Part shown: positions 39,278-50,062 of the stretch, one piece after another | How positions within the stretch are numbered: position 1 is the stretch's first letter | How the letters are laid out: each line of letters opens with the position of its first letter | Source: Sipunculus nudus | Lineage: Eukaryota; Annelida; Sipuncula; Golfingiida; Sipunculidae | Reading direction: 5' to 3' | Assembly (NCBI GenBank): GCA_026874595.1 | Contig: CM049311.1 | Span: 54,687,676 to 54,751,675, forward strand | Length of the DNA stretch: 64,000 nucleotides | Notes under the pieces: model-generated | The model's input: only the letters and a program-made list of their open reading frames with translations | What the model was told of the DNA's origin: nothing | The model's database searches: none | Program-made: the position numbers and the translations under genes

Positions 39278-40405
39278 TCTAATACTTATAAAAGGAATTC
39301 GGTTAACGTTTGTTCGCAGTGTTCTCTATATCCGCGCTGTGTACAATATTGTGCCATACATCATTTTAAAGGTTATTATCCCCGTCGTGACATAGGCGAT
39401 ATAAAAATAAATAATTTCTAATATACATATAATTTTGAGTGATTTTTCCGTTTTTCTACCGAGTACAGCCGAACTGCCTTCGGCAATCACCGGAATGCGT
39501 GCATCGTGGTCACTTAACCTCTAACACTAAGGACTATTGTTCATATGAATAACGCTTGCTTTCAATGAGGGATTTGACCAACGTGCGTGGTCAGTAAAAG
39601 AGAAAAACACATGTTTCTTGCTTTATGAAATGGCGAGTTCAACCCAGGAGGGTTAATGACAAAACCTTATTCAAGGTCCCAATTTCAGGAACAGGGCTGG
39701 GGTGGTGTCGGGGGTTTCAGGCCTCAAAATTTGTCTAATACGATGAAAAAAAAATTGCGGCGGTTGAAAATGAATACGGACCCTCTGCATGGAGTCCCGT
39801 TGAGTCCCCTTCTGCTACTTACGAGGTATGCATATTCCTGTTTCTTTCTTTAGGACCAGTTTCCTGGCAACGTACATTTAATAAGTCTTTCATGTGTTCC
39901 TCACATCAACCTATAATCTTTGTACGTCCACCGATAGAATCCAGTCAAATATCATCGAAAACCTGAATGCCCCCCGCATACCCCCCAAGCTATAATTTTC
40001 TTGCCACGAGGACAGAACCACAAAATAAATGTTAAAAATATTGGAGCGACTTCAGGATCACTCACGCACTGTCTCCACCAGGTTATGAGTTTATACGGAC
40101 GGACGGTATGATGTTAAGGATTCATGTAATTTAAAAGTAAGTGGCAAAATTAAGATACAAGCAGCTGTACATAGAAACGTTTTCTGTTCAAAGAAGTGTT
40201 GTGCCTCAGAGAGGTGCGCGAGTTATTCTGCAGTCGTGCCAAAATGCTTATACATATCTTATGGAGACAGTTTCCCACTGAAAACCTATATTTTCTGTTA
40301 ACTTTTAGAATAAAAAAAAAAAAAAATGAGCCAACATTTCACATCTCAGTTAATAAATCTCCCTAACCCTGGTAATAAGCCCGGTATACCGGGTCTATCA
40401 GCTAG
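39278..40405 (+). mobile_element. Helitron copy 2 (non-autonomous, about 1.1 kb)
   Basis: Begins TCTAATACTTATAAAAGG after host A (39277). Ends with the 14-bp perfect palindrome CCCGGTATACCGGG (40380-40393), then TCTATCAG and CTAG (40402-40405), followed by host T. All four Helitron hallmarks are present and both ends match copy 1 (24536-19233, opposite strand). Its interior matches the flanks of the 3.6-kb insert in copy 1, so it serves as the near-empty-site reference. No Rep/helicase ORF. Confidence 0.8.
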
Positions 40406-41760
40406 TTTGTTTATAAATGCCATGAAGGTCATCATCTGCATACCTGTAATTTTATGGTTTCGTCTACTTAATTCAAACAAATATGACAAAATTTTTAAAA
40501 TGATTCTTACTGTCTTCATGAATTTCCCGAACCAATAGGTCGTAAAAAATAAAATTCTAAGCTCAGATTAAGCTAATTATGAAGTATTTTTTTTTTACTT
40601 CTGGTAAAGGAATTTGCAAAAACACACACTATATATAAGCTATTTTGTGAGATGGAATAACTTTAATATGCAAGTACATATCTATACAGTTCTGGCTAGC
40701 GAACATCATTTCTCTAAGGCACTTATAAAGAGGGTACATGTGAAGTAATGTCATGTTATTAAAGGTAACTAGACCTGTATTAAGGATCTGACAATTGTTA
40801 TTATGGCCATACCTTGATCTCCGATTCCTAAGGCTAAGAATTTGTCAATTATGTGTAGTTTCATATTAAATTATTTATAACTATTCTTATAATAAATAAA
40901 GGTTGATTTAAATGCCCCATCCATTTGTTATGACTCATGAGTTCCATCTTTCAGCAAATAAGTGTCTAAAACCCAGACGGGCCGGAGCTACATACCCAGG
41001 CAGCTCAAATGACTAAAGATTACCGTTGCTTTTAGTCAGGAAAAATCAACACTTACCCCCCACTGAAAATGTTAGAGCTACATTTTAAAAAGTTTTATAC
41101 CTTGTTATTGTTCTGTATGTGAGATAACACATAGTATGTGCGTTTGTTAAATATAACAAGACTGCATGGCCCGAGGTCCATCTTGTGCGTGCACAACTTC
41201 AAAACAAAGAGAAGTGACAGGAAAGAAGATACACAAAAGAAATACAGGTTTGATGCTTGAAAAAAAATCCTTGATTTGTGACGTCACGAAAATTGTATGT
41301 TGCACCAATGTTTTCACCAGGGGAACGCTTTTCACTATAAGTGCACAGGAGAATAATTATGATTCTATGATTAGAATTAAATTCCGGCAGATACTAATAT
41401 TTTAGGGAGAAATTTTAGGGAGTGTATAATACTGTATATCTGTTAATTTAACAAACCAGGTGTGTGAATAGATCCGTTTAATATAAACCTAAAAAAATAT
41501 AGTATTAGACAATCCAAAAAATGTTCAGAAAAGCAATTGGAGCCTTAAGTATTATAAAGGCATAGGCATCCACAAAATAACCTTTCTTATGCTCTTGTCC
41601 TTGTCTTTGTTTTATGTTTCGGTCGCAGTTTTTTCTTAATTTTAAACCATTTTAAATGTCTCTAGGCTTCATAGGAACCATGTCTTTAGGCTTCATAGGA
41701 AGGTGAAGAACAAGTATGCATAGGGTGTCACTATTTTACACACAAAATTTAGAATGAATT
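40406..41760. other. Intergenic
   Basis: No gene. It includes a second copy (41150-41310) of the about 150-bp dispersed repeat first seen at 197-350. Confidence 0.5.
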
Positions 41761-42460
41761 TGCTACATATGCTCCTAATATAAATGTGAAATTTATCGAG
41801 ACCCTGGGTAAATGTCCTTGGAAACATGCAATTAGGTCACTGTGACCTATATTCTGTAAGCGACCGGCCTTAAGCTTGATTTTAATCACCAAGACAGTCA
41901 GACAGGGCACACATTTTATCTGTTGGCCCTAGAATCTTATAACGTAATACCGAGCTAAGTCTTGGGCAAATCTACTGGACACTTGAAATTAGGCCATGGT
42001 TACCCATATCCTGCGAGCTACTGGCGAAGAACATGATTTTCAGAAGTCAGTCAGGGCACAAATTGTAACCATTAGGCCTAAAATCTTCTAATAAACATCC
42101 AAGGAAGTTCTGGGTAGATCTCCCTGTAAATCTAACACTAGTTCATAGTGACGTATATTCTGCAAGCGACTGGCCAAATATATGTACATGATCACTCATA
42201 CAGTCAGGCAGAACACTTAAATTTACTTTTGGACCTATAACCTTCAATATGACATCCAGTGATGTTTTTGGCACATCTCCTTTGAATCCTGAAATAAGGT
42301 CGCTGTAACCTATATTCTGCAAGTTATTAGGAAAACAACTAATTTGAACACCCAGAAGGTCGGACAGGGCACCAAGGAGTGTAAAAATTTCTTTCTTAAT
42401 GTAAAGGGAGGTCAAAAATAAGATCACTGTGACCAATATTCTATGAGCGGTCTGAAAGAT
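41760..42460 (+). repeat. Tandem modules of the palindrome-headed family, second block
   Basis: Four to five modules with CAGGGCACAAATTGTAACC, TAGAATCTT..AAC and GGTCACTGTGACCTATATTC spaced about 130 bp apart, closely similar in plan to those at 35880-36660. A family terminus-like stretch CAGCTGAGCGTCATGGCTCATGGG follows at about 42729. Confidence 0.55.
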
Positions 42461-42914
42461 GACGCGATTACCCTATATGTCAGATAAATACAAGTTGTAG
42501 CAGCTTGATGTGTAAACGTTTAACTTACTATAAAGGTAGTTCCTAGTAAAATTTTCTTGTAAGCCTTACATAAGGCCACTGTTGCCTTGTTTCTAAGACC
42601 TATGGTAAAAAAATATGCTTTTGAGAACAGTGGAATTCGTTGTACCCATTGTTCAAGGCTCCTTTACAAATATTTTCCAGCACAATTAACATAATTAATT
42701 AATACATGCGTCACATGTGTGTGAAATTCAGCTGAGCGTCATGGCTCATGGGCAACTTGTTTCTTTACATGTTTATGATATCCTTGCACAGTTATTAAAT
42801 GCAATCAGCACCAACAGCGACTCACAGCCTGCAGGTAATGATATATTCAGCATATTCAAACCGATAAAATTCTCTGTAAGAGGCAATAAAACGATAAGAA
42901 AAACTCCTGCGAAT

Positions 42915-43071
42915 TGTTACGAAGACAAAATGCTAAGGGGAAAATACTGGGCCGATCCGGGATTCGAACCCATGTCGGTGGCGCACATGTCCGGCGTTCC
43001 AACCGCATTGCTAGAAAAAGCAAGCTTCACTTGCGAGACAGTTTGGTCCGCTTTTATGTCACCCCGAAACA
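42915..43071 (-). repeat. TRIM 3' LTR (157 bp)
   Basis: On the minus strand it starts TGTTTCGGGGTGACATAAAA and ends GTCTTCGTAACA. It has the best B box of the three, GGGTTCGAATCCCGG (plus coordinates about 42957-42971), and an A-box-like CTAGCAATGCGGTTGG (42999-43014). Confidence 0.85.
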
Positions 43072-43129
43072 CACCCCCTCTTAAAATTGTTCTGCTAATG
43101 TTTACCGTCACGTAGGATGAGCCCCATTC

Positions 43130-43285
43130 TGTTACGAAGACAAATTTCTCAGGGGAAAACATTTGGCTGATCCGGGAGTTAAACCCATGTCGGTGGCGCA
43201 AAGGTCGGGCGTACCAACCGCTTCGCCAGAAAAGCTAGCTTTTCTAGCGAGACAGATCGGTCCACTTTTGTGTCACCCCGTAACA
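43130..43285 (-). repeat. TRIM middle LTR (156 bp)
   Basis: Same ends as the other two. The B-box region is altered (GGGTTTAACTCCCGG), so this copy's internal promoter is probably weaker. Confidence 0.85.
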
Positions 43286-43298
43286 CATCCCCTCTTTA
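43286..43298 (-). promoter_or_regulatory. Polypurine tract before the middle LTR
   Basis: On the minus strand TAAAGAGGGGATG lies directly before TGTTACGGGG. A matching AAGAGGGGGTG precedes the third LTR (43072-43082). Polypurine tracts prime plus-strand DNA synthesis. Confidence 0.75.
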
Positions 43299-43384
43299 GA
43301 GCGTTCTGCTATCAAAACGAGACTAATTATCCTAAGGGGTCACCTTTTGGTGAGCTTATTTCCTGGGCCACAAAGTTTACCGTC

Positions 43385-43402
43385 ATCCCGGACGAGCCCC
43401 CA
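43385..43402 (-). promoter_or_regulatory. Primer binding site for tRNA-Pro
   Basis: TGGGGGCTCGTCCGGGAT, 3 nt after the end of the 5' LTR. This 18-mer is the well-known complement of the tRNA-Pro 3' end used by several vertebrate gammaretroviruses. The equivalent site in the second internal region (about 43107-43127) is decayed. Confidence 0.85.
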
Positions 43403-43405
43403 TTT

Positions 43406-43561
43406 TGTTATGAAGACAAATTGCTCAGGGGAAAATACTGGGCCGATCCGGGATTTGAACCCATTATGGTGGTGCACAGGTCATGCGTACCAACCGCTTT
43501 GCTAGGAAAGCTAGATTCACTGGCGAAGCAGTTCGGTCCGCTTTTATGTCACCCCGTAACA
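43406..43561 (-). repeat. TRIM 5' LTR (156 bp)
   Basis: On the minus strand it starts TGTTACGGGGTGACATAAAA and ends GTCTTCATAACA. It holds an A-box-like CTAGCAAAGCGGTTGGTACG and a B-box-like GGGTTCAAATCCCGG, both in sense with the element. Confidence 0.85.
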
Positions 43562-43565
43562 GAAT

Positions 43566-44483
43566 ATAGAAACCCTTCCTAGATATCCGGTTTTACAACA
43601 AATGTTAAATATACAATGGAATTACTCAGCTTTAAAGGTACATCAACATTTGCAAAAATATGTCTGTTATATTAAAACAGTCCACGCGTATCTTTTTCCC
43701 TTGACAAGACCGGATGCATGACCAGAGGTCCGATCTTCTAAAAAAAAACAAAGAGAAGAATACTTTATAGAAAGAACACAGAAGATTCACCGATTGGAAG
43801 GGTTATAATTTTGATTTGGGAAATTGCACAGTACGGCTACCAGATCGTGTACACTGGATGTTTATGTATTTGCCACTCATAGCACGAAGTGCATGTTAAT
43901 GATGTCTACTCCCTCCCCCAGGAGACTTTTCTTTTCAATGTATACCAAGCCCAAATTATCATATCTCCCTAACAACAACATCAATGTTCCATAAAATCCT
44001 GGGAATGTAACATTTAATATCTTATTTGTGCGAGGGAATTATCCTATAAACTACACCGTAGTTACCAATTTAGTGTTTTAATGTAATCTCAATCGATTGA
44101 TGGGTTATAATTAAATATATGAGGAGAGGAATTGATATAGGGCTGTGCCCTGTTTTCCTATCCTCATTGCTTTGCTTTAAAATAAGATATTGTTTAAACC
44201 AAATATATCTTACATGCTTGACAATGAGAAACAAAAAATTGTATGGTCAAAGCATCATTGTGATTATTCGCCCTTTTTTCCTGTGTGTATCTTTTTAAGG
44301 CCTGAATGCTTGATAGGTTAAAGTGCCTACATTTGAGTAAAAAATCGAACCTTTAATCTGTGCATGGCCTGGTCCCTTCAAATTCACTTGGCATCTATTG
44401 CACTAACGTGATTTTATATATAAACTGAAATTTATTGAGATGGAGTTTGTTCTTACAGGATTACAATCTTGATATCATACACA
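43566..44483. other. Intergenic
   Basis: Includes a third copy (about 43695-43830) of the dispersed 150-bp repeat. No exon or RNA gene recognised. Part may be decayed internal sequence of the LTR element that follows. Confidence 0.45.
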
Positions 44484-45093
44484 TTAAAGGGAATTAAAGA
44501 CAATGTACTTGCTGATTGCTTATCGAGTTGTTTATGAAATGTTGTAAACAAGATATTTATGTAAAGTTGTAAATAAGATGATTTTTTAGATGTTGTAAAT
44601 ATCTAGTGATTGTGATCGCAAAGAGAAAGTTTTCCGTGAAAACTTTCTTTTTTCTTACAGGAGGGGGAGTGTTACAGGTGCTCTTTTAATGGTGTGACAC
44701 GGGCGTACTCGTGTTGTGACACCCTCGCCGGGCCGTTTGTTACATTCGTAGTTTAATCCGTACTGGTTGGACACTCGTTGTCATGCTAGCCTTGGGCTTT
44801 CTCGCCTGGTCGTGAGTCACGTGTGGACCCTGGTATTTAGACACACACAGCGATGTTCTTCTAGATGATTCCTGTAATGCGTGTTTACTGTGTTGTGTAA
44901 GATCTTTTAGACTGTTCGAGAAGTGGAAAATTCTCGGCTTGATGTGAGGAGTATATAAAGGGGCTGTGTTTTATAGCCGAGAGAGAGAGAGCAGCAGAGA
45001 AGATTTCCAGCGGACTCAAAAGCGTGTGTCAGTTTCTGGGACCATATCCGACGAGTGCGGCAATTATAGCCTAAAATAAGCTCAATGGTAACA
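44484..45093 (+). mobile_element. 3' end of a Gypsy-like LTR retrotransposon
   Basis: A short in-frame remnant reads LKGIKDNVLADCLSS before a stop at 44537; this resembles the end of Ty3/Gypsy RNase H (G-K-DN-V-AD-LSR). After 130 bp of non-coding DNA comes a polypurine tract AGGAGGGGGAG, then a probable LTR from TGTTACAGG (44670) to GTAACA (45093), 424 bp. The LTR has a TATA box (GTATATAAAGGGG, about 44951). No integrase lies between RNase H and LTR, so the element is deleted or has unusual order. The LTR's right end is inferred from its TGTTAC/GTAACA symmetry, since no second LTR is in the window. Confidence 0.5.
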
Positions 45094-46033
45094 AAAATAA
45101 AATTCCCATGCACTTCTCGTTTCAATCTTATTTTGACTATGCACGAAGTTCCTGATTTGAGGTTTAAGAACAGATTGCAAACAGCTCGGAACAAACGTGT
45201 ACACTACGTTTTGAATTATCCAGAAATAAGTGATTCTATTTTTTTAAATTATCGTTTTTATGCCTCACACAGGGTAGATTTCTAATATTTAACTCCCGCG
45301 ATCTTATTGTTAGTATTCAACATTAGAAAACCACTCTCATATGTATTATATATTAAGGTTACTCATATCTTAACAGTACAAAACTTATCTTACAATGAAA
45401 AGAGAAAATAATATCTCTGTCACGATGTTAAGGCAATAACCTTCAAATATTGTTATATATTTTTATGCGGACTTCCAGCGATTATCAGTTGAGCAGTAAC
45501 CAATAGTCATATTTTATAATTTTGATTTCACTATGACAGCAAATGAAGCACTAGTGATTACAAAACAAACCTTATCATACATGTCATGTACATGTAGTGT
45601 AGGTTATTTCACAGGGATAACACAACACACCTTATCATATGCTGTGTAATCACTGAGTAGGTTATTGCTCAGTGATAACCCAACATACCTTATCATTTAA
45701 TGTGTTACATGTAATGAAGGTTATTACGCAGTGATTACAAAACGCACCTTATCATATGTTGTGTACATGTAGTAAAGGTTATTACACAGTGATTACACGA
45801 CCCACCTTATCATATGTCGTGTATATAAGTGTTTCAAGGCGGTGTTTAATACAGGCGAAACACACGTTTGCATCTATATACTCTTTATGTCACTTTATTT
45901 CTACTTTCATTTACTTATTTTTAGGGTTTTTTTCCATTTGGAAAATTTTTAGCATAAAAAAAAACAAAAGTTTTGAGGGAAATCTAAGGAATATACCCTT
46001 TTTAAAACAAGGGAATAATATAAGTACCTTCTA

Positions 46034-46076
<43 letters not shown>

Positions 46077-46370
46077 AAATCAATTATTTTTAAATATGTA
46101 AAACAGTCTTTGCATGCAATCTATCTCAATTTAGGTCAAAACCATGACCTTAAATATAGATAAGTCCAGTCTGTTGATATGATTGGTCATATGAAAAAAA
46201 AATGTCACATTTGATCGACAGCTGCTGATCAGTTCAGTGCATTATGACATGTAAACTTTAAAAACATGACTAGTTAAAACAAAGATGGCTAATCATACAG
46301 GGGTACATTTGATCTGTCTGACCACGTCAGTATAGTCTGGTCATTTTACTTGATTTTTAAGCCAACGCGG
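45094..46370. repeat. About 60-bp minisatellite and (TA)n tract
   Basis: From about 45548 to 45825 four to five diverged units contain GTGATTACA.AAC.CACCTTATCATAT plus GTGTACATGTAGTAAAGGTTATT. A (TA)n tract lies at 46036-46074. The rest is unremarkable. Confidence 0.7.
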
Positions 46371-46740
46371 GGACAAATTGCAACAGAAATGATCCCAACT
46401 GTATCTTACTCAGAAAAACTGGAGAATAACATATAAAAAGTCCCAAAATTTGTTGAATTCGATAATTTTTATTGGCTAATGAACGATTAAGTTTAACTTT
46501 ACTCATATGTACATTGTCATATTAAACCTGGTCTTTACTTCTATGATTCATTTGAAAGATCTCTTCATTACCTATCTATTGAAATTGACTAAAATGTAAA
46601 TTTACCAGTAGTAACGATTTCAAGTAAATTGCCCTGAGCAGGGCTCGACAATAGCACTTGTCCACTTGTCAAGAGAGGTTGGGAATACCGTTAGAACAAC
46701 TAGCCCCATTGTCTGATAGTTGCCCACTGAGCCTACATAG
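46371..46740 (+). repeat. Dispersed repeat, copy A
   Basis: Contains GACAAATTGCAACAGAAAT, TACTCAGAAAAACTGGAGA, GCAGGGCTCGACAATAGCAC and CCGTTAGAACAACTA. The same blocks in reverse order and orientation lie at about 53000-53371. Confidence 0.65.
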
Positions 46741-49388
46741 TATCAGACCATGCCATTGACACAGTCCATAGGAATATCACATACTAATAAATCATATAGA
46801 AGTACTATATGGATCATGAAGGATATAAGGCTATGGCCATCTGGGAATATTTAGCATTTAAATGTTGTCAACACATGTCAACAAATTGCAATTTATTATT
46901 TGAAAGCTTTCTGATTCTCCACTTAGAAAGGTTTTGTCTATTTTACTTACTTTAATACTACATTCAACACTACAAAATTTATAATGATGGGCTTAGTCAA
47001 TTGTTATAAAGGTACCATCTCTATTCTTTTTACAGCATAAAGAGATTATTGCCGAAAGAGTGACTTCATTCGTGTTAATGACTTAAGTCAAAGGCGTCTG
47101 CGTCTTATTATGATAAGCATTAGAACATCACAATTGTAACAATTTTATTTAGGCCTATTAATTTGCTCAAGTTCAATATAAGGTTATTGTAACAGAAAGT
47201 TGTTAACACTGGGGGCGCACTTATAGCACTTCAAAAATGAAAGCAAGGGGCGTAATTTAGCTTGACAGGAATTACAAATTGTACCGCTTGACATCATAAT
47301 TTGGTGTCTTCATGCTACACAAGAAATGTGTGCCATGCAGACATATTTGAAGAGATATGTTCCACCATCCGTGAGCTAGATTCTCACCGTACCAAATGGT
47401 ACCGCTTGTGTCAAATGGTACTGTTTTTACCTAGCTTGACAATAGCCGATTTATTGGATCGGTGATCGACTTTAATCATAATGAACGAATCGGGAATATT
47501 TGGTGTCCCGTATGGAAACAGGCATGCACGTAAGAAAAAACAACGATTTATAGAGGGATTATACATCATCCTAACACGCACGTACAGACATTCATGCAAC
47601 TATCTTCTGTCAATTTGACCAGTGAAAAGACATCTGGCGGCAGGCATGGAAACTACTCTGACACCCGGCTTCTGAACAAGACCGGCGTCTATTTAAGGCC
47701 GGCGTTAATTTTCTGAGACATTAATTTGCCCCGGCGACTAAATAAGGCAGGTGACCACTGAAGGCCCGGCGTCTGCATGTTCAAGGAAATATGGTACATG
47801 TCTTTACAGCTGTGCGTCATGAGCAGGCCACGAAGAATTAATAACAATATAAAATATATAGAACCACAGAAAAGTTGAAAAGAATGCTGCGATATTCTCA
47901 CCGCTTGACGACACCAGCATAAGCATATAGACACAGTACCAGTACCCTGTATACGTTAAGACGGATTTGATACAGCAATGAATGACTATGAAATATGATA
48001 CCTAACTTACATAATTTTCATTATAAATCATTCAGTTGCACAATTATGATAATTTCTATACTTTTACTGTTAATTATGGGGATCTGCATTAAGAGAAAGC
48101 AACACTGGCACTCATGCAGGAATATAGTAAAGCGAAAAAAAGGAAGTGGTCAACTCTTTTATGTCATTTATTCAGTGATAAATTTAAATAATGAAGCCTA
48201 GCTTGATTAATTCATGCATCAGCCTTGTTGCTTAGAATGTATTTAATTAATATTATAGGTATAGACTTCATTCAATTAATTTTATGGGTATGTATAAGGC
48301 TCTGCTTTTTTCAGATATACTCGTCCGTAAAGAGCAAGTTTGGAAAATCATTTCTCCTCTCAGTCTGTCTGTCTGTCTGTGTGTCCATCTTTCTGCTGTT
48401 ATCATTTCAAAAGCGACGCAATATTTCAAATTAGTTACTCCTATCCAGTTCCATTTTCATGGCAGGTTTATCTTGTTGGTGTTCTCGCGTGATGTGTTTG
48501 GTCGTGCTTTTTTCTTAAATTTCGGATGCCCTTTTTTGCCAATTTGATTTCATTCTCTTCACTTACCAGAATCACCTGTAGGCAACTCCCGATCACCCCT
48601 CACTAAAATATACGATACACACCATGTCCCAGATTGGTTTCAGATGATGTATCTGTTCATATCTTCTTGTTTAATTTATACTCATCAAAACGGGATGCTT
48701 CATTGTAAAATTGATATAACAGGCTCCACATACAGTTATGTAACCCTCAGATTCCATTTAATTCAAACCAGGTATTTTCACATGCAGTCCACCCTTTAGG
48801 GGAATTGTTTCCCCCTCTTATTATGATTTCTGCATATTTTTATTTATCCTCATATTATATTGACAACTAAGCAAATTAATAAACTTAAATACTAGACCAT
48901 TTTCACAGAGTTCATACCACGATTTGTCACATTTAACCATATTGATCACAGGGACATATTTCTGCAGTGTCACAAAAGATGATATAAAAAGTATCTTTGC
49001 TGTAACATAAAATAGGATATTTTCAATTAGGAGAAGCTCATCTTTATAAAAGAATGTGGATTCCATTATTCTTCCCCTCAATTTTTCAGCACGTCCCACG
49101 ATAATTTGGACCTACATGCGACTTTCAAAGTATTGAGAATGCCTCGTGAATGAATCTACTTTAGTATAGCAGCACTGGACTGCTTATTAAAAAAATTGCA
49201 AGATATGAATGTAATACATAGAGCTTTCTGAACTTTGCCGATTTTTTTTTATTGCTAACTTCCAAATATTCTTTGGGCGATACGCCTCACGATAAATATC
49301 ACGATAAAACCTTGGATAAGATAGTTTTGATATATATATTTCATGAACTTTTAATATTGGTTAATGTATCTAGTTACGGAGGAGTACA

Positions 49389-49448
<60 letters not shown>

Positions 49449-50062
49449 AATTTTATGAATTTATATATTACAACCTACAGAAAAATATAGAGATATATTT
49501 ATGCTAGTGGCAGAAATGGTTTTGATATCATTTGAGATGTTTGAAAGAAAAAGATTATCGATTATTAATCGGTTATTACTGGTACTTCCTATAATACCGT
49601 GCATAGAATGATACTTAAATTATTTACCGGGTAGATATAAAGTATGTCTTGTGCATCACCCTGAAAAGGTTACTCTACCAACAATGCTTTTGACATTAAT
49701 GTTGTTTGTTTAGTTTGTTAAGTTTTAATGTCATTCACTACTACGTGTGTGGCTGTCTTTCTTGTATCTCAGGGTTACAATATACTTTTCTGGATAATAT
49801 GACTTCTTTGCATGTGATCGATTATGCTTAAGTACATCTTATTCAATCGATGATTGAAGAAAACAACCAATTATCCATATAATCGTAACTTAATTAATTG
49901 AAAGGGGTAAACAATCCACTGCATCAAAATCTGTCATCTTATTTTGTTTTTATTTGTTCGATTTACTTTAAAATTGAATTGGTAGCACTGTCGGAGTAAA
50001 AGTTGATTGAAAAAGAAGAAAGATTTTAAAATATAAGTAGCTTCATTCCTTTGTAGTTTCTA
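46741..50062. other. Intergenic
   Basis: No gene recognised. About 47660-47780 has several CCGGCG/CGGCGT words and may be a decayed MITE. A short (CTGT)n lies at 48361-48380 and a (TA)n tract at 49390-49442. Confidence 0.45.
49390..49442. repeat. (TA)n microsatellite
   Basis: An AT dinucleotide run. Confidence 0.95.

Larger units (their letters stand above)
42911..43565 (-). mobile_element. Miniature LTR retrotransposon (TRIM) with three tandem LTRs
   Basis: Minus-strand order: LTR (43561-43406), primer binding site, 120-bp internal region, polypurine tract, LTR (43285-43130), 58-bp internal region, polypurine tract, LTR (43071-42915). All LTRs begin TGTTAC or TGTTTC and end AACA on this strand. 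The 4-bp duplication GAAT flanks the whole array (42911-42914 and 43562-43565), showing it inserted as a unit or recombined after insertion. There is no gag or pol, and at 58-120 bp the internal region cannot code; such elements depend on enzymes of other retrotransposons. The LTRs carry tRNA-like A and B boxes. Confidence 0.85.

Noticed and set aside
42957-43014. A tRNA gene on the minus strand
   Set aside because: A and B boxes are present but no matching 7-bp acceptor stem was found. The sequence recurs in three LTRs, so it is a tRNA-like promoter region within a mobile element.
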